Source of the DNA: RGIG5327 sp045612485
Lineage (GTDB): Bacteria; Verrucomicrobiota; Lentisphaeria; Victivallales; UBA1829
Length of the DNA: 38,853 nt
Reading direction: 5' to 3'
Assembly: GCA_045612485.1 (NCBI GenBank)
Contig: JAZKZE010000117.1
Span: forward strand, 1-38,853
Part shown: one piece after another, positions 1-8,714 of the stretch
Layout: the number at the start of each line of letters is the position of its first letter
Position numbering within the stretch: position 1 is the first letter of the stretch
Position numbers and translations under genes: made by a program
The notes under the pieces: generated by a model
Database searches by the model: none
Told to the model about the DNA's origin: nothing
What the model saw: the letters and a program-made list of their open reading frames with translations, nothing else

Positions 1-230
1 TTTTCCGTAAAGAAAGAATATCTCCCGGAACTTGATTTATTTCCCATTCAACATTTTGCTTACAACAGGCAACATTATAAAAATCTCACAAAAGAATTTT
101 TTCAAAAATCAATTTTTTCCTGCTCAAACATTGCAAAAATATCTGTTTTTTGCAAAATTCTGGGACAACTGTGTATATATTCCATAAAATGATTGGGAAA
201 CTCTGCTTGAAACTGAAAACAAGAATACAT

Positions 231-255
231 AATAAGTCCCGCAGGGGGCTTTATT
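231..255. terminator. possible weak hairpin terminator
   Basis: AATAAGTCCC (231-240) can pair with GGGGCTTTATT (245-255) through a four-base loop, with one bulged T. The hairpin is followed by CTCTG, not a T-run, so termination is uncertain. It could end a gene lying to the left, or be a leader structure. Confidence 0.25.
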
Positions 256-369
256 CTCTGTTATGATATTTCACTCATACTGTCTGTTTATGGAAATCTG
301 CCAAAAACGCTTTTTGAAATCAAATTTTTTTAAGTGTAAAATAATTCTGATGTTATTTTGCTCCCTGTA

Positions 370-398
370 TTGGAAATAAATGAAATATACAGTATATT
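370..398 (+). promoter_or_regulatory. sigma70-like promoter of the phosphoesterase gene
   Basis: TTGGAA at 370-375 and TATATT at 393-398 are separated by exactly 17 bases. Transcription would start near 405, about 35 bases before the ATG at 440. Confidence 0.6.
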
Positions 399-439
399 AA
401 TGAAGCAAAAATATATCAAACACATTCAAAGGAATAAAA

Positions 440-2263
440 ATGAATACCGAATATTCTGAAGAAATCAAAATTTCTGTGTGGAACGTTTCTTTTGATGACG
501 CTTTTACTGCTCAAGATGCCCTTCTTGCCTCCAAAACCGGTGTTCTGCCCGGCGAAAATTACTCTTTCACTCTTGAAAACGGCGGAACTTTCGATCTGGA
601 TGATCTGCGGAAATTCAAGGCTCCCATCAAGTCCGGAGCTTTGATGCTTTGTAAAATCTATGCAGAATATGAAGGATCTTTTTCCTTCGGACTTGGTGTG
701 GATTGGTGGTTCACTGCTTTTGTCAACGGGGAAAGTGCTGTGGATTTGGGAATACACGGCAATAACGGGTCTGTATCCATTTTTGCCAATACTTTCCGCA
801 TGAACTTGAAGAAAGGGGAAAATATTTTTTCCGCCCTCACCAACCGGGGCGGTGCATCCTGGAACTTTACTTTTATGCCCCTTACGGAAAATATCATCCT
901 CAATGCCGGACCCGCTTTAAGTACAGCCTATTTCAAAAAGGCGATCCGCCAGAATAAAGGATTGTGTGCCGCTCCCTGGGTATTCACTCCCTCCGTACAC
1001 AGTGTGAAAGTGGGGGTTGTTTTCTATTCGGAAGTCATTTGCGGTATCCGTTACCGGAAAAAGGATTCTTCCGGAGAATGGACAGAAAAATGGACAAAAG
1101 GGTATGGACAGAAACTTCCGGCGGAAAATCATATTTTCGAGCTTACCGATCTGGATGCAGATACCTGTTATGAATATCAGATCTTACAGTTGGATGAATT
1201 GACGCCCTCCATAAAGATCATTGCAAAAGATTCTTTCACAACATTCCCTGAAGAGGGCGTGGAACACTCCTTCTTCGCCTTGAGCGACACCCAGACCAAC
1301 GCTTTTGCCCGGAGCCGTCTGGTAACAGATTTTATGAAAAACTGCAATACTGCCAATACGGAATTTATGGCATCTCTGGGGGATATTGATTCCGAATGTA
1401 CTGACATCAATACCGTTTATTTTGATACTTATTTTTCCATCATCCGGAAACACGGGTACGATAAACCCTTTGCCATCGTAAGGGGAAATCACGAATTGCG
1501 GGGGGAATCCCAGCATTTTCCCCGGCTTTTCGGCAGAACATATTACTCTTTCCGCAGAGGGGACGTTTATTATTTCGTTCTGGATACCGGAGAGGACAAG
1601 GCAATGCACGCCGCCATGCCCCACCTTTATACCGTCCGTACCGATCTGGATGAGTATTTGCTGGAACAGAAAGAATGGCTTATGGAAGAGATAAAAAAGG
1701 AAGAGTGCAGAAAGGCAAAATACCATATCGTCCTTGCCCATGCCGCCCCCTTTGCCTGGATCTCTTCCTACTATGCGGAACGGATCGCCCTTTTTGCAAA
1801 AGATGCTTTCTACGGGAAAAATCCGGAATGTAAACTGGATCTCTGGCTTTGCGGGGATGTGCATTGTCCCTTCCGTTTTGATCCTGTTTCCGGTGAGGTT
1901 TACGGAGCATTGGGGAAAAATAACCAGATCCGGTTCCAGTATGTCATGGGAGAATTTGACCGGGAAAACATCTGTTTCCCCGTTTACATCAATTCCGGTC
2001 CCAGCTGCAGTACCGTGGATTTCAGTTTCACAAGAGTGGATATCCGGGAAAACGGGATCGAACTTACCATGCAGGAACCTGACGGAAAAGTTCTGGATAA
2101 TACCATTTTCCGTAAAGACGGCGGTATGGAGGTGAAATATTCAACATTCTTCCGTTATCCCTTGCAGAAAGAACTGGCAGCGGAAGGTGTGGAAACTCCT
2201 CCCCGTCCCCGGGATCGCCATATTCCCTGGGAAACGATCCCCTTTGTGGATACTGTTGAATAA
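440..2263 (+). CDS. FN3-containing calcineurin-like metallophosphoesterase
   Basis: This 607-residue protein is predicted to hydrolyse phosphoesters with a dinuclear metal centre; its substrate cannot be told from sequence. Residues about 60-145 look like a beta-rich carbohydrate-binding-like module. Residues about 180-268 resemble the fibronectin-III-like domain that precedes purple-acid-phosphatase-type domains. The catalytic domain (about 277-560) has the ordered motifs SDTQ (D283), GDID (D315), GNHE (350-352), H434 and GDVH (472-475). Gln replaces His in the first motif (D-x-Q), which also occurs in FN3-type relatives. No signal peptide is apparent, so it is probably cytoplasmic. AAAGGA lies seven bases before the ATG. 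A DMT transporter gene follows after about 20 bases and is probably co-transcribed. Confidence 0.85.
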   Translation: MNTEYSEEIKISVWNVSFDDAFTAQDALLASKTGVLPGENYSFTLENGGTFDLDDLRKFKAPIKSGALMLCKIYAEYEGSFSFGLGVDWWFTAFVNGESAVDLGIHGNNGSVSIFANTFRMNLKKGENIFSALTNRGGASWNFTFMPLTENIILNAGPALSTAYFKKAIRQNKGLCAAPWVFTPSVHSVKVGVVFYSEVICGIRYRKKDSSGEWTEKWTKGYGQKLPAENHIFELTDLDADTCYEYQILQLDELTPSIKIIAKDSFTTFPEEGVEHSFFALSDTQTNAFARSRLVTDFMKNCNTANTEFMASLGDIDSECTDINTVYFDTYFSIIRKHGYDKPFAIVRGNHELRGESQHFPRLFGRTYYSFRRGDVYYFVLDTGEDKAMHAAMPHLYTVRTDLDEYLLEQKEWLMEEIKKEECRKAKYHIVLAHAAPFAWISSYYAERIALFAKDAFYGKNPECKLDLWLCGDVHCPFRFDPVSGEVYGALGKNNQIRFQYVMGEFDRENICFPVYINSGPSCSTVDFSFTRVDIRENGIELTMQEPDGKVLDNTIFRKDGGMEVKYSTFFRYPLQKELAAEGVETPPRPRDRHIPWETIPFVDTVE

Positions 2264-2285
2264 TTAAGAAAAAGGATTTTCTGTG

Positions 2286-3182
2286 ATGTTTACAGGGATC
2301 GCCGCCGGCGTTTTTTCAGCTCTCTTCATGAGCATAAGTTATGTATTTTCCCGGGCCTTTATCCGCAAGTATAAAGACCCGGTGAGATTATCCATTTTCT
2401 CCCAGTTGGTAATGACTTTCGGCGGACTTGCCGCATTGATCACAAGTCTTTTTTTTGTCAAAATCCCTTTTGATAACGGAAAATTATATCTCTATATTTT
2501 CGGGGAAAATGCCACATTTATCATAGGACAGACAAGTTTCTTCATCCTTCTTAAAAAAGTGGAGGCGACAAGGGCATCCTCCCTTCTGGGACTGAAACTT
2601 ATCCCCCTTGCTGTCATTGCCTCGTTTCTGGGGCAGGATCTTTCGGTGTGGCAATGGCTTGCCATCGTTTTGTGTTCCCTTGCCGCGGCAGGAATGAATC
2701 TTACCGGACTTGCCATGAGTCCGAAAAGTCTTTTCTGGCTGTTTACTTCCGTGATCTTTTATGCTCTCTGCGATATATGTCTGGGAGGACTCATGCAGGT
2801 CATTGAGGGAAGCAATACTTTTATGAAATCGGTTGCCGGTATGGGGGTATGTTTTACCTCTCTCGGGTTGATCTCCACCGTGTTTCTTTTCCGGTATAAG
2901 CCGACAAAAAGGGAAATGTTCGATACGATCCCGTACAGTTTCTGTTACTTTTCCTCCATTCTGCTTCTTCTGGTTTGTTTCTGTCTTGTGGGAGTTGTTT
3001 TCGGCAACATCCTCCAGTCGGGCAGGGGTATTATTTCCATTGTGCTGGGGATCATACTTCTTCAGCTCGGCTGGGAAAAAACGGAAGGAAAAGTTCCGGC
3101 AAAAATCTGGATACAGCGTCTGCTTATGGCATTTCTCATGCTTTGCGCCATGACTTTATATACCGTCGCTTCCGTAAAATAA
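2286..3182 (+). CDS. DMT/EamA-like inner-membrane transporter
   Basis: This roughly 298-residue protein is almost entirely hydrophobic, with about ten membrane segments and a duplicated five-plus-five layout. That is the architecture of the drug/metabolite transporter superfamily. A charged cytoplasmic stretch (YKPTKRE) sits near residue 205. The substrate is unknown. AAAGGA at 2271-2276 supports either GTG 2283 or ATG 2286; I prefer the ATG, with nine-base spacing. The gene begins about 20 bases after the phosphoesterase stop and shows no promoter of its own. A role in moving the phosphoesterase substrate or product is possible but is only inference. Confidence 0.75.
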   Translation: MFTGIAAGVFSALFMSISYVFSRAFIRKYKDPVRLSIFSQLVMTFGGLAALITSLFFVKIPFDNGKLYLYIFGENATFIIGQTSFFILLKKVEATRASSLLGLKLIPLAVIASFLGQDLSVWQWLAIVLCSLAAAGMNLTGLAMSPKSLFWLFTSVIFYALCDICLGGLMQVIEGSNTFMKSVAGMGVCFTSLGLISTVFLFRYKPTKREMFDTIPYSFCYFSSILLLLVCFCLVGVVFGNILQSGRGIISIVLGIILLQLGWEKTEGKVPAKIWIQRLLMAFLMLCAMTLYTVASVK

Positions 3183-3193
3183 ATGTCTGCCTG

Positions 3194-3222
3194 TTGAAAA
3201 AAACGGTATCCTGCTGTATAGT
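3194..3222 (+). promoter_or_regulatory. sigma70-like promoter of purU
   Basis: TTGAAA at 3194-3199 and TATAGT at 3217-3222 have a 17-base spacer. They lie about 36 bases before the purU ATG and close to the end of the preceding transporter gene. Confidence 0.7.
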
Positions 3223-3257
3223 AAAGAAGATGTATAATAAAAAAACAAGGAGTTGAA

Positions 3258-4115
3258 ATGGTACAGGCGATCTTTCTTATCCGTTCCATAGACAGAAAAG
3301 GACTGCTTTCCGGTATTTCCACATATTTTTACAACAGGGGATTCAATATCCTGCTCTGCCAGCAATATACCGATGACAGGGAAAATCTCTATTTCATGCG
3401 GGTATGCGTGGATATAACGGACATGAAAACAACAAGAAAAGAGTTTTCCAATTCCTTTGCGGAATTTGCCAGAACCCTTTCTCTGGAATACTCTCTTAAT
3501 TTTTCCGATACGCCGCAGAGAGTCGCCATTCTTGTTTCCAAGACATCCCACTGTCTTTATGACCTTCTGGCACACTCTCAGGATGAGAAAGATCTGGGGT
3601 GCGAGATCCCGCTTATCATCAGCAATCACCCGGATCTGGAAAATGTCGCCGATAAATTCCGTATTCCCTATTTCTGCTATCCTGTGGAAAAGGGCGGGGA
3701 ACTGGAACAGGAAAAACTGATCCTTGAACAGCTGGATAAACACCATATCGATCTTGTGGTTCTTGCCCGCTATATGCGGATCCTTTCCAAGGATTTCATC
3801 GACCGTTATGCCGGAAGGATCATTAATATCCATCACGCCTTTCTTCCCGCTTTCCAGGGGGGCGATCCCTACCGCAGAGCATGGGAACGGGGTGTGAAAA
3901 TGATCGGTGCGACCGCCCATTATGCCACCGTGGATCTGGATGAAGGCCCCATTATTGAACAGGATGTGGAACGTATCACCCATGAAGCCGGACCCAATGA
4001 TCTCAAGCGTATCGGCAAAGATATTGAAAGAAGAGTTTTGACAAGGGCTGTTCGGGCGCATCTTCAGCACAGGATCATCACCACGGGAAGACGTACAGTA
4101 GTATTTTCCCGGTAA
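3258..4115 (+). CDS. purU: formyltetrahydrofolate deformylase
   Basis: PurU hydrolyses 10-formyl-tetrahydrofolate to formate and tetrahydrofolate in the cytoplasm, balancing one-carbon pools and supplying formate for purine synthesis. The 285-residue length is normal for the family. Residues 1-80 form the N-terminal ACT-like regulatory domain (SIDRKGL). Residues about 88-285 form the formyltransferase fold, with the hallmark NIHHAFLPAF at 190-199 (N190, H192) and LDEGPIIEQD ending the active site (D228). The segment GVKMIGATAHY is also typical of PurU. AAGGAG precedes the ATG at good spacing. A membrane glycosyltransferase follows 18 bases downstream. purL lies 1.5 kb further on with its own promoter. 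Confidence 0.93.
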   Translation: MVQAIFLIRSIDRKGLLSGISTYFYNRGFNILLCQQYTDDRENLYFMRVCVDITDMKTTRKEFSNSFAEFARTLSLEYSLNFSDTPQRVAILVSKTSHCLYDLLAHSQDEKDLGCEIPLIISNHPDLENVADKFRIPYFCYPVEKGGELEQEKLILEQLDKHHIDLVVLARYMRILSKDFIDRYAGRIINIHHAFLPAFQGGDPYRRAWERGVKMIGATAHYATVDLDEGPIIEQDVERITHEAGPNDLKRIGKDIERRVLTRAVRAHLQHRIITTGRRTVVFSR

Positions 4116-4133
4116 ATATTTTACAGGTTTACC

Positions 4134-5531
4134 ATGAACGGGCTTTTTCAAAAAGATTTTTTTCTTCCCTCCTCCCCGCTGTATATTCCGGGAGAGGGGA
4201 AGGAACATTTGTACAGAAATCTTTTTCTGCTCGTTCTTGTTTCCTTTCTTGTAAAATGTCTTTATCTTCTTCCGGGGATCAGTGATCCTGCCATTTATCT
4301 GCGGACAGATTCTTTTTCCTATCTTTATCCGGCAAAGTCCCTTCTTCATGACTTTACCTATTCCACCAATGCCGGAAGCGGTCTGCCAGCCACCCACAGG
4401 ACGCCTTTCTATCCCCTTTTTCTGGCAGGGTGTCTGGGGATCAGCAAGGGAAGCATCTTTTTCTGTGCCGTCGTTTCCGCCCTGATAAGTTCGCTTACTC
4501 TTATCCCGCTTTACCTTTCTGCAAGAATATTTCTGAAGGAGAAGGAAGCACTTTTTGCCGCAGGACTTTATTTGATACATCCTACTGTATTGGCGGTATT
4601 TCCCCTTATCATTTCCGATACGCTTTTTGTATTTCTCACCACCTGTACCATGTACTTTTTTCTGGTGTTTCTGAAGAAAAGATCATTATATTTTCTTCTC
4701 TCAAGTGCTTTTGCCGCCTCTCTTGCGGTCATGACACGGCCTCTGATGCTTTTCTGGTGTTTCCCGGCAATATTTGTCCTTTGTTTTCTTCCCCGGTTCC
4801 CTCTGAAAAAAAAGGTGCTTTATTCCCTTCTCTTTTTCCTGCTTTTTGCACTTCTCCCCTGCTGCTGGATCATACGCAATCACAGCTGCGGGGCGGGATG
4901 GCGTATGGATATCGTTTCTGCGGATACTGCCAAACACAATGTATCGGTTTTTGAAAGCAGAAGGACGGGAGTTCCTGCTTATATCCTGCGGCAGAAATAT
5001 GAAAAAGAAGCGGCGGAAGCCTTCCGGAAAGATCCGGAAAAATATGCTTCTTTTTCCTCCCGGCTCTCTTTCCATGAAGAGAGGCTTGCAAGAACAATAA
5101 AAACATATCCTTTTTCCTATTTTTCCCTCCATTTCCGTCCGGTGGTGCTTGTTCCCGACGGAGCATCATTCTTTGAAAATTTACGGCTTACCCGGACTGG
5201 ACAGAATACCTGGGAAGTCATCAACCGCAAAGGGGTCATTGCCGGGATAAAACACTATTTCAAAGGTAAACTCTTACTGCCTTTTCTGGCTTCGCCTCTT
5301 TTTCTGCTTGCCGGAGTGATCCTGCTTGCTGCCGCAGGGGGAGTTCTTTTTGCATTATGGAAAAAATGTTTTTTCACGGTATTATTGTTTCTTCTGTTCT
5401 GTGAATATTTTCTCTTTATGACCGGACCGGTAGCCATGCCCCGTTATCAGCTTCCGGCATTGCCCTTTTTCTGTATTCTTGCATCCGGGATGTTCTTTGA
5501 GTGCATGGGGTTTTTCCGGAAAAAGGCTTAA
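4134..5531 (+). CDS. GT39/ArnT-like integral membrane glycosyltransferase
   Basis: This 465-residue polytopic protein resembles the PMT/ArnT group, which transfers sugars from polyprenyl-phosphate carriers at the periplasmic face of the inner membrane. Support includes an early hydrophobic segment, an acidic loop RTDSFSYLYP after it, HRTPFYPLFLAG, many long transmembrane segments, and a hydrophobic C-terminus with MPRYQLPALPF, close to the RY-x-x-P pattern of the family. The acceptor could be lipid A, glycan or protein. The ribosome site before ATG 4134 is weak (ACAGG). The gene lies 18 bases after purU, so transcription is probably shared, though the functions look unrelated. Confidence 0.75.
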   Translation: MNGLFQKDFFLPSSPLYIPGEGKEHLYRNLFLLVLVSFLVKCLYLLPGISDPAIYLRTDSFSYLYPAKSLLHDFTYSTNAGSGLPATHRTPFYPLFLAGCLGISKGSIFFCAVVSALISSLTLIPLYLSARIFLKEKEALFAAGLYLIHPTVLAVFPLIISDTLFVFLTTCTMYFFLVFLKKRSLYFLLSSAFAASLAVMTRPLMLFWCFPAIFVLCFLPRFPLKKKVLYSLLFFLLFALLPCCWIIRNHSCGAGWRMDIVSADTAKHNVSVFESRRTGVPAYILRQKYEKEAAEAFRKDPEKYASFSSRLSFHEERLARTIKTYPFSYFSLHFRPVVLVPDGASFFENLRLTRTGQNTWEVINRKGVIAGIKHYFKGKLLLPFLASPLFLLAGVILLAAAGGVLFALWKKCFFTVLLFLLFCEYFLFMTGPVAMPRYQLPALPFFCILASGMFFECMGFFRKKA

Positions 5532-5557
5532 AGGAGCCATTATTCCTGCTTTTCCAT

Positions 5558-5586
5558 TTGAAAAAATACCCTTTCTGCTGTATATT
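5558..5586 (+). promoter_or_regulatory. sigma70-like promoter of purL
   Basis: TTGAAA at 5558-5563 and TATATT at 5581-5586 are 17 bases apart. The leader to ATG 5642 is about 50 bases and AT-rich. I see no purine-riboswitch-like fold in it. Confidence 0.75.
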
Positions 5587-5641
5587 TATATAAAATAAAT
5601 ATAAATCAAAACCGAAACCCCATAAGCAGAAGGAAAATAGT

Positions 5642-8608
5642 ATGGATTTCAGGATCGAGATCACCGTTAAGAGCAACTGGAGTGATTCCCGTGCGGAATC
5701 AGTATTGCGTACCATTAAAAGTTTTACAGGCAGAGATGACATCAAAGAGATCCGTACAAGAGATGTGTTTACCGTCTGTGCCGATATTACGGAGGAAGAT
5801 GCACAGAGGATCGGTAAGGAACTTGCCAACCCTGTGACCCAGAAAGCGGAAGTGGGGGCCACCTCCGATATGGGATTTGATTATGACTACATCGTTGCCG
5901 TTGGTTTCAAACCCGGCGTGACCGATAACGTGGCCCGTACCGCCCATGAAGGTATTGGCGACATCATCGGCAGAAAACTGAGAAAAGATGAGCAGGTATT
6001 CAGCTCCATCGAATATTTTATGAAAGCACCCGGACTTTCCGGAGAGGATGTTGCCGACATTACAAGAAAAGTCCTTGCCAATGAACTTATTGAAAGTGTC
6101 ACCGTTACTTCCAGAGCGGAAGCGGAAAGCAAAGGGATCCCCCTCAATAAACCGGTGGTCACCGGCAATGCCGAAGAGGGGCTCGTACGCATCTTCGATC
6201 TGAACTGCTCCGACGAAGAACTTATGGAGATCAGCAGAAAAGGTATTCTCGCCCTCTCTCTGGAAGAGATGAAATCCATCCAGAATTATTTCCACACATG
6301 CAAAGACCGTGAACAGTACGGTCTTACCAGTGAACCCACCGACGTGGAACTGGAGATCCTCGCCCAGACCTGGAGTGAACACTGTAAACACAAGATCTTC
6401 TCCGCAGATGTGGATTATGAAGATGAAAAAGGAAATCACAAACAGATCCGTTCCCTTTTCAAAACCTACATTTACAACAGTACCAATGAGATCAAAAAGA
6501 AAGTGGACTTCCTTGTTTCCATTTTCAAAGACAATGCCGGGGTAGTGCGTTTCAATGATAAACTTGACCTTGTTTACAAGGTGGAAACCCACAACAGCCC
6601 CTCTGCGCTCGACCCCTACGGAGGAGCCATGACCGGTATCGTCGGTGTGAACCGCGACCCCATGGGAACAGGTCAGGGTGCGGAACTTCTCATCAACGTA
6701 TGGGGTTACTGCCTCGGATCCCCCTTCACCAAACCTGAAGATGTACCCGAAGGACTGCTTCATCCCCGCAGACTGCGTGACGGTATCCACAAAGGCGTTA
6801 TCGACGGCGGTAATCAGAGTGGTATCCCCTATGGTGTAGGCTGGGAATACTTTGACGACCGTTACATCGGCAAACCCCTTGTGTATTGCGGTACCGTGGG
6901 AACTCTTCCCCGGAAGATCAACGGCAAAAACGGTTGGGAAAAAGAAATCAAACCCGGAGACATCATCGTTATGACCGGCGGCCGCATCGGGAAAGACGGT
7001 ATCCACGGAGCTACTTTCTCCAGTGAAGAGCTGCATAAAGACAGTCCCGTACAGGCTGTCCAGATCGGGGACCCCATCACCCAGAAACGTATGGGCGACT
7101 TCCTTTATGAAGCAAGAGAAAAAGGTCTCTACCGCTTTGTGACCGACAACGGTGCCGGCGGACTTTCCTCCAGCGTCGGCGAAATGGCAGGCGAAAGCGG
7201 AGGATGCGTCATGGATCTTGCCAAAGCTCCTCTCAAATATGCCGGTATGCGTCCCTGGGAGATCCTGATCTCCGAAGCACAGGAAAGAATGAGTTTTGCT
7301 GTTCAGGAAGAAAATCTGGAAGAGTTCCTCCGCCTGGCCGCTGACCGGGATGTGGAAGCTACTGTTCTCGGTAAATTCACCGATGACGGCAAATTCCGTA
7401 TGATGTACGGCGATAAATGTGTTGCCTGTATCGACATCAACTTTATGCACGAAGGGCTTCCCCGCTACTCCCTCAAAGGCAAATGGAATCCCCCCACTTT
7501 TGAAGAACCCTCCCTTGAAGGAAGAGATGTTGCCAAAGATGTGAAGGATATGCTTGCTTCTCTCAACATCTGCTCCGGGGAATACAAAGCAAGACAGTAT
7601 GACCACGAAGTGAAAGGCTTGAGCGTGATCAAGCCCTATATCGGTAAAGAACGTGACGTTTCCGGTGATGCCGGGGTATTCATGGTGGAACCCCTCTCCC
7701 GGGAAGGTGTGGTGCTTTCCGCCGGTATCCTCCCCCGCTACAGCGACATTGATACCTATCACATGATGGCTTCTGTTATTGACCTTGCCATCAGAAGAGC
7801 TGTTGCGGCAGGAGCAAGAACCGATATGCTTTCCGGTCTGGACAACTTCTGCTGGCCCGACCCTGTCCAGAGTGCCAAAACTCCCGACGGGGAATACAAG
7901 ATGGCGCAGCTTGTCCGTGCCAATGAAGCATTGTATGATTATACCATTGCCTTCAGCTGTCCCTGTATTTCCGGTAAGGACAGTATGAAAAACGACAGTA
8001 CCAGAGGCGGCCGTAAGATCTCCATTCCCCCCACAGTGCTTTTCAGTGTGATCGGTAAAGCTGATGATATTGCCCACTGCGTTTCCCCCGACTTCAAACG
8101 TGCCGGTGAAGACGTGTATGTGGTGGGGCTGACCAAACCTGAACTTGGCGGAAGTGAATATTTTGCCATGATGGGGGCAACCGGTAACAATGTGCCGAAA
8201 GTAAATGCGGAAGAAGCTCTGAAACTTTACAAAGCTATTGAAAAGATGCTGAAAGAAGATATTGCTTCTTCTGTGGGAACTCCTGCACTGGGCGGACTTG
8301 CTGTTGCCATGGCGAAAGCTGCCATGGGCGGAAGAGTGGGGGTTTCTCTCGATCTTTCCAAAGTACCTGCAGAAAGCGGTATGAAGGATGCAGAGATCCT
8401 CTTCAGTGAATCCAACAGCCGTTTCATCATCAGCTGCAAAAAGGAAAATTCTGCGGCACTGGAAAAAGCTCTTGCAGGATTCGCGCTTGCAAAGGTGGGT
8501 TCCACCAATGATTCCGGTATTTTCTCCATCAAGGGAAATGAAGGGGAATACAAAGTAAATATGGAAGAAATGGTCAATTCCTACAAGGGGACACTTGCAG
8601 GGATCTGA
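5642..8608 (+). CDS. purL: phosphoribosylformylglycinamidine synthase with fused PurS-like N-terminus
   Basis: PurL makes formylglycinamidine ribonucleotide from FGAR, ATP and ammonia in purine synthesis. At 988 residues this is longer than small PurL (about 740) and shorter than large E. coli-type PurL (about 1300). Residues 1-75 and 80-160 are two successive PurS-like units ending in LANPVTQ (61-67) and LANELIE (145-151). They match the pseudo-dimeric N-terminal domain of large PurL. A linker (about 185-230) leads to the synthetase core: QTWSEHCKHK (242-251), VETHNSPSALDPYGGA (from 314) and NRDPMGTGQGAEL. The chain ends without any class I glutaminase Cys-His-Glu domain, so ammonia must come from a separate PurQ, which is not in this window. 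A good AGAAGGAAAATAGT ribosome region precedes the ATG. Confidence 0.92.
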   Translation: MDFRIEITVKSNWSDSRAESVLRTIKSFTGRDDIKEIRTRDVFTVCADITEEDAQRIGKELANPVTQKAEVGATSDMGFDYDYIVAVGFKPGVTDNVARTAHEGIGDIIGRKLRKDEQVFSSIEYFMKAPGLSGEDVADITRKVLANELIESVTVTSRAEAESKGIPLNKPVVTGNAEEGLVRIFDLNCSDEELMEISRKGILALSLEEMKSIQNYFHTCKDREQYGLTSEPTDVELEILAQTWSEHCKHKIFSADVDYEDEKGNHKQIRSLFKTYIYNSTNEIKKKVDFLVSIFKDNAGVVRFNDKLDLVYKVETHNSPSALDPYGGAMTGIVGVNRDPMGTGQGAELLINVWGYCLGSPFTKPEDVPEGLLHPRRLRDGIHKGVIDGGNQSGIPYGVGWEYFDDRYIGKPLVYCGTVGTLPRKINGKNGWEKEIKPGDIIVMTGGRIGKDGIHGATFSSEELHKDSPVQAVQIGDPITQKRMGDFLYEAREKGLYRFVTDNGAGGLSSSVGEMAGESGGCVMDLAKAPLKYAGMRPWEILISEAQERMSFAVQEENLEEFLRLAADRDVEATVLGKFTDDGKFRMMYGDKCVACIDINFMHEGLPRYSLKGKWNPPTFEEPSLEGRDVAKDVKDMLASLNICSGEYKARQYDHEVKGLSVIKPYIGKERDVSGDAGVFMVEPLSREGVVLSAGILPRYSDIDTYHMMASVIDLAIRRAVAAGARTDMLSGLDNFCWPDPVQSAKTPDGEYKMAQLVRANEALYDYTIAFSCPCISGKDSMKNDSTRGGRKISIPPTVLFSVIGKADDIAHCVSPDFKRAGEDVYVVGLTKPELGGSEYFAMMGATGNNVPKVNAEEALKLYKAIEKMLKEDIASSVGTPALGGLAVAMAKAAMGGRVGVSLDLSKVPAESGMKDAEILFSESNSRFIISCKKENSAALEKALAGFALAKVGSTNDSGIFSIKGNEGEYKVNMEEMVNSYKGTLAGI

Positions 8609-8631
8609 TAAACATCATTCCAGATTCTTTC

Positions 8632-8665
8632 AACGGCTCCTTCCAAACGGCAGGAGCCGTTTTTG
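8632..8665 (+). terminator. intrinsic terminator after purL
   Basis: AACGGCTCC (8632-8640) pairs perfectly with GGAGCCGTT (8653-8661). The nine-base-pair stem is followed by a T-run, 24 bases after the purL stop. Confidence 0.85.
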
Positions 8666-8714
8666 CGTAGCAATATGGATGGATAAATAAGGGAATAAGA
8701 TTCAGGAGCAGAAA

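Larger units (their letters stand above)
1..439. other. AT-rich intergenic region, no gene seen
   Basis: No plausible coding frame is visible here. The stretch is AT-rich and contains two small hairpins (131-155 and 231-255) and a promoter at 370-398 for the gene starting at 440. What lies to the left of the window is unknown, so I cannot say whether this is a divergent promoter region or the 3' end of another gene. Confidence 0.7.

Noticed and set aside
3156..4580. 474-codon minus-strand frame across purU and the GT39-like gene
   Set aside because: It spans two well-supported genes and a promoter; its translation is rich in Lys, Phe and Gly with no domain.
5592..5641. Purine riboswitch before purL
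   Set aside because: The leader is about 50 bases, AT-rich and lacks any paired junction.
5699..8077. 792-codon open frame antisense to purL
   Set aside because: It mirrors the strongly biased codons of a clear purL on the other strand, and its translation shows no family motif.
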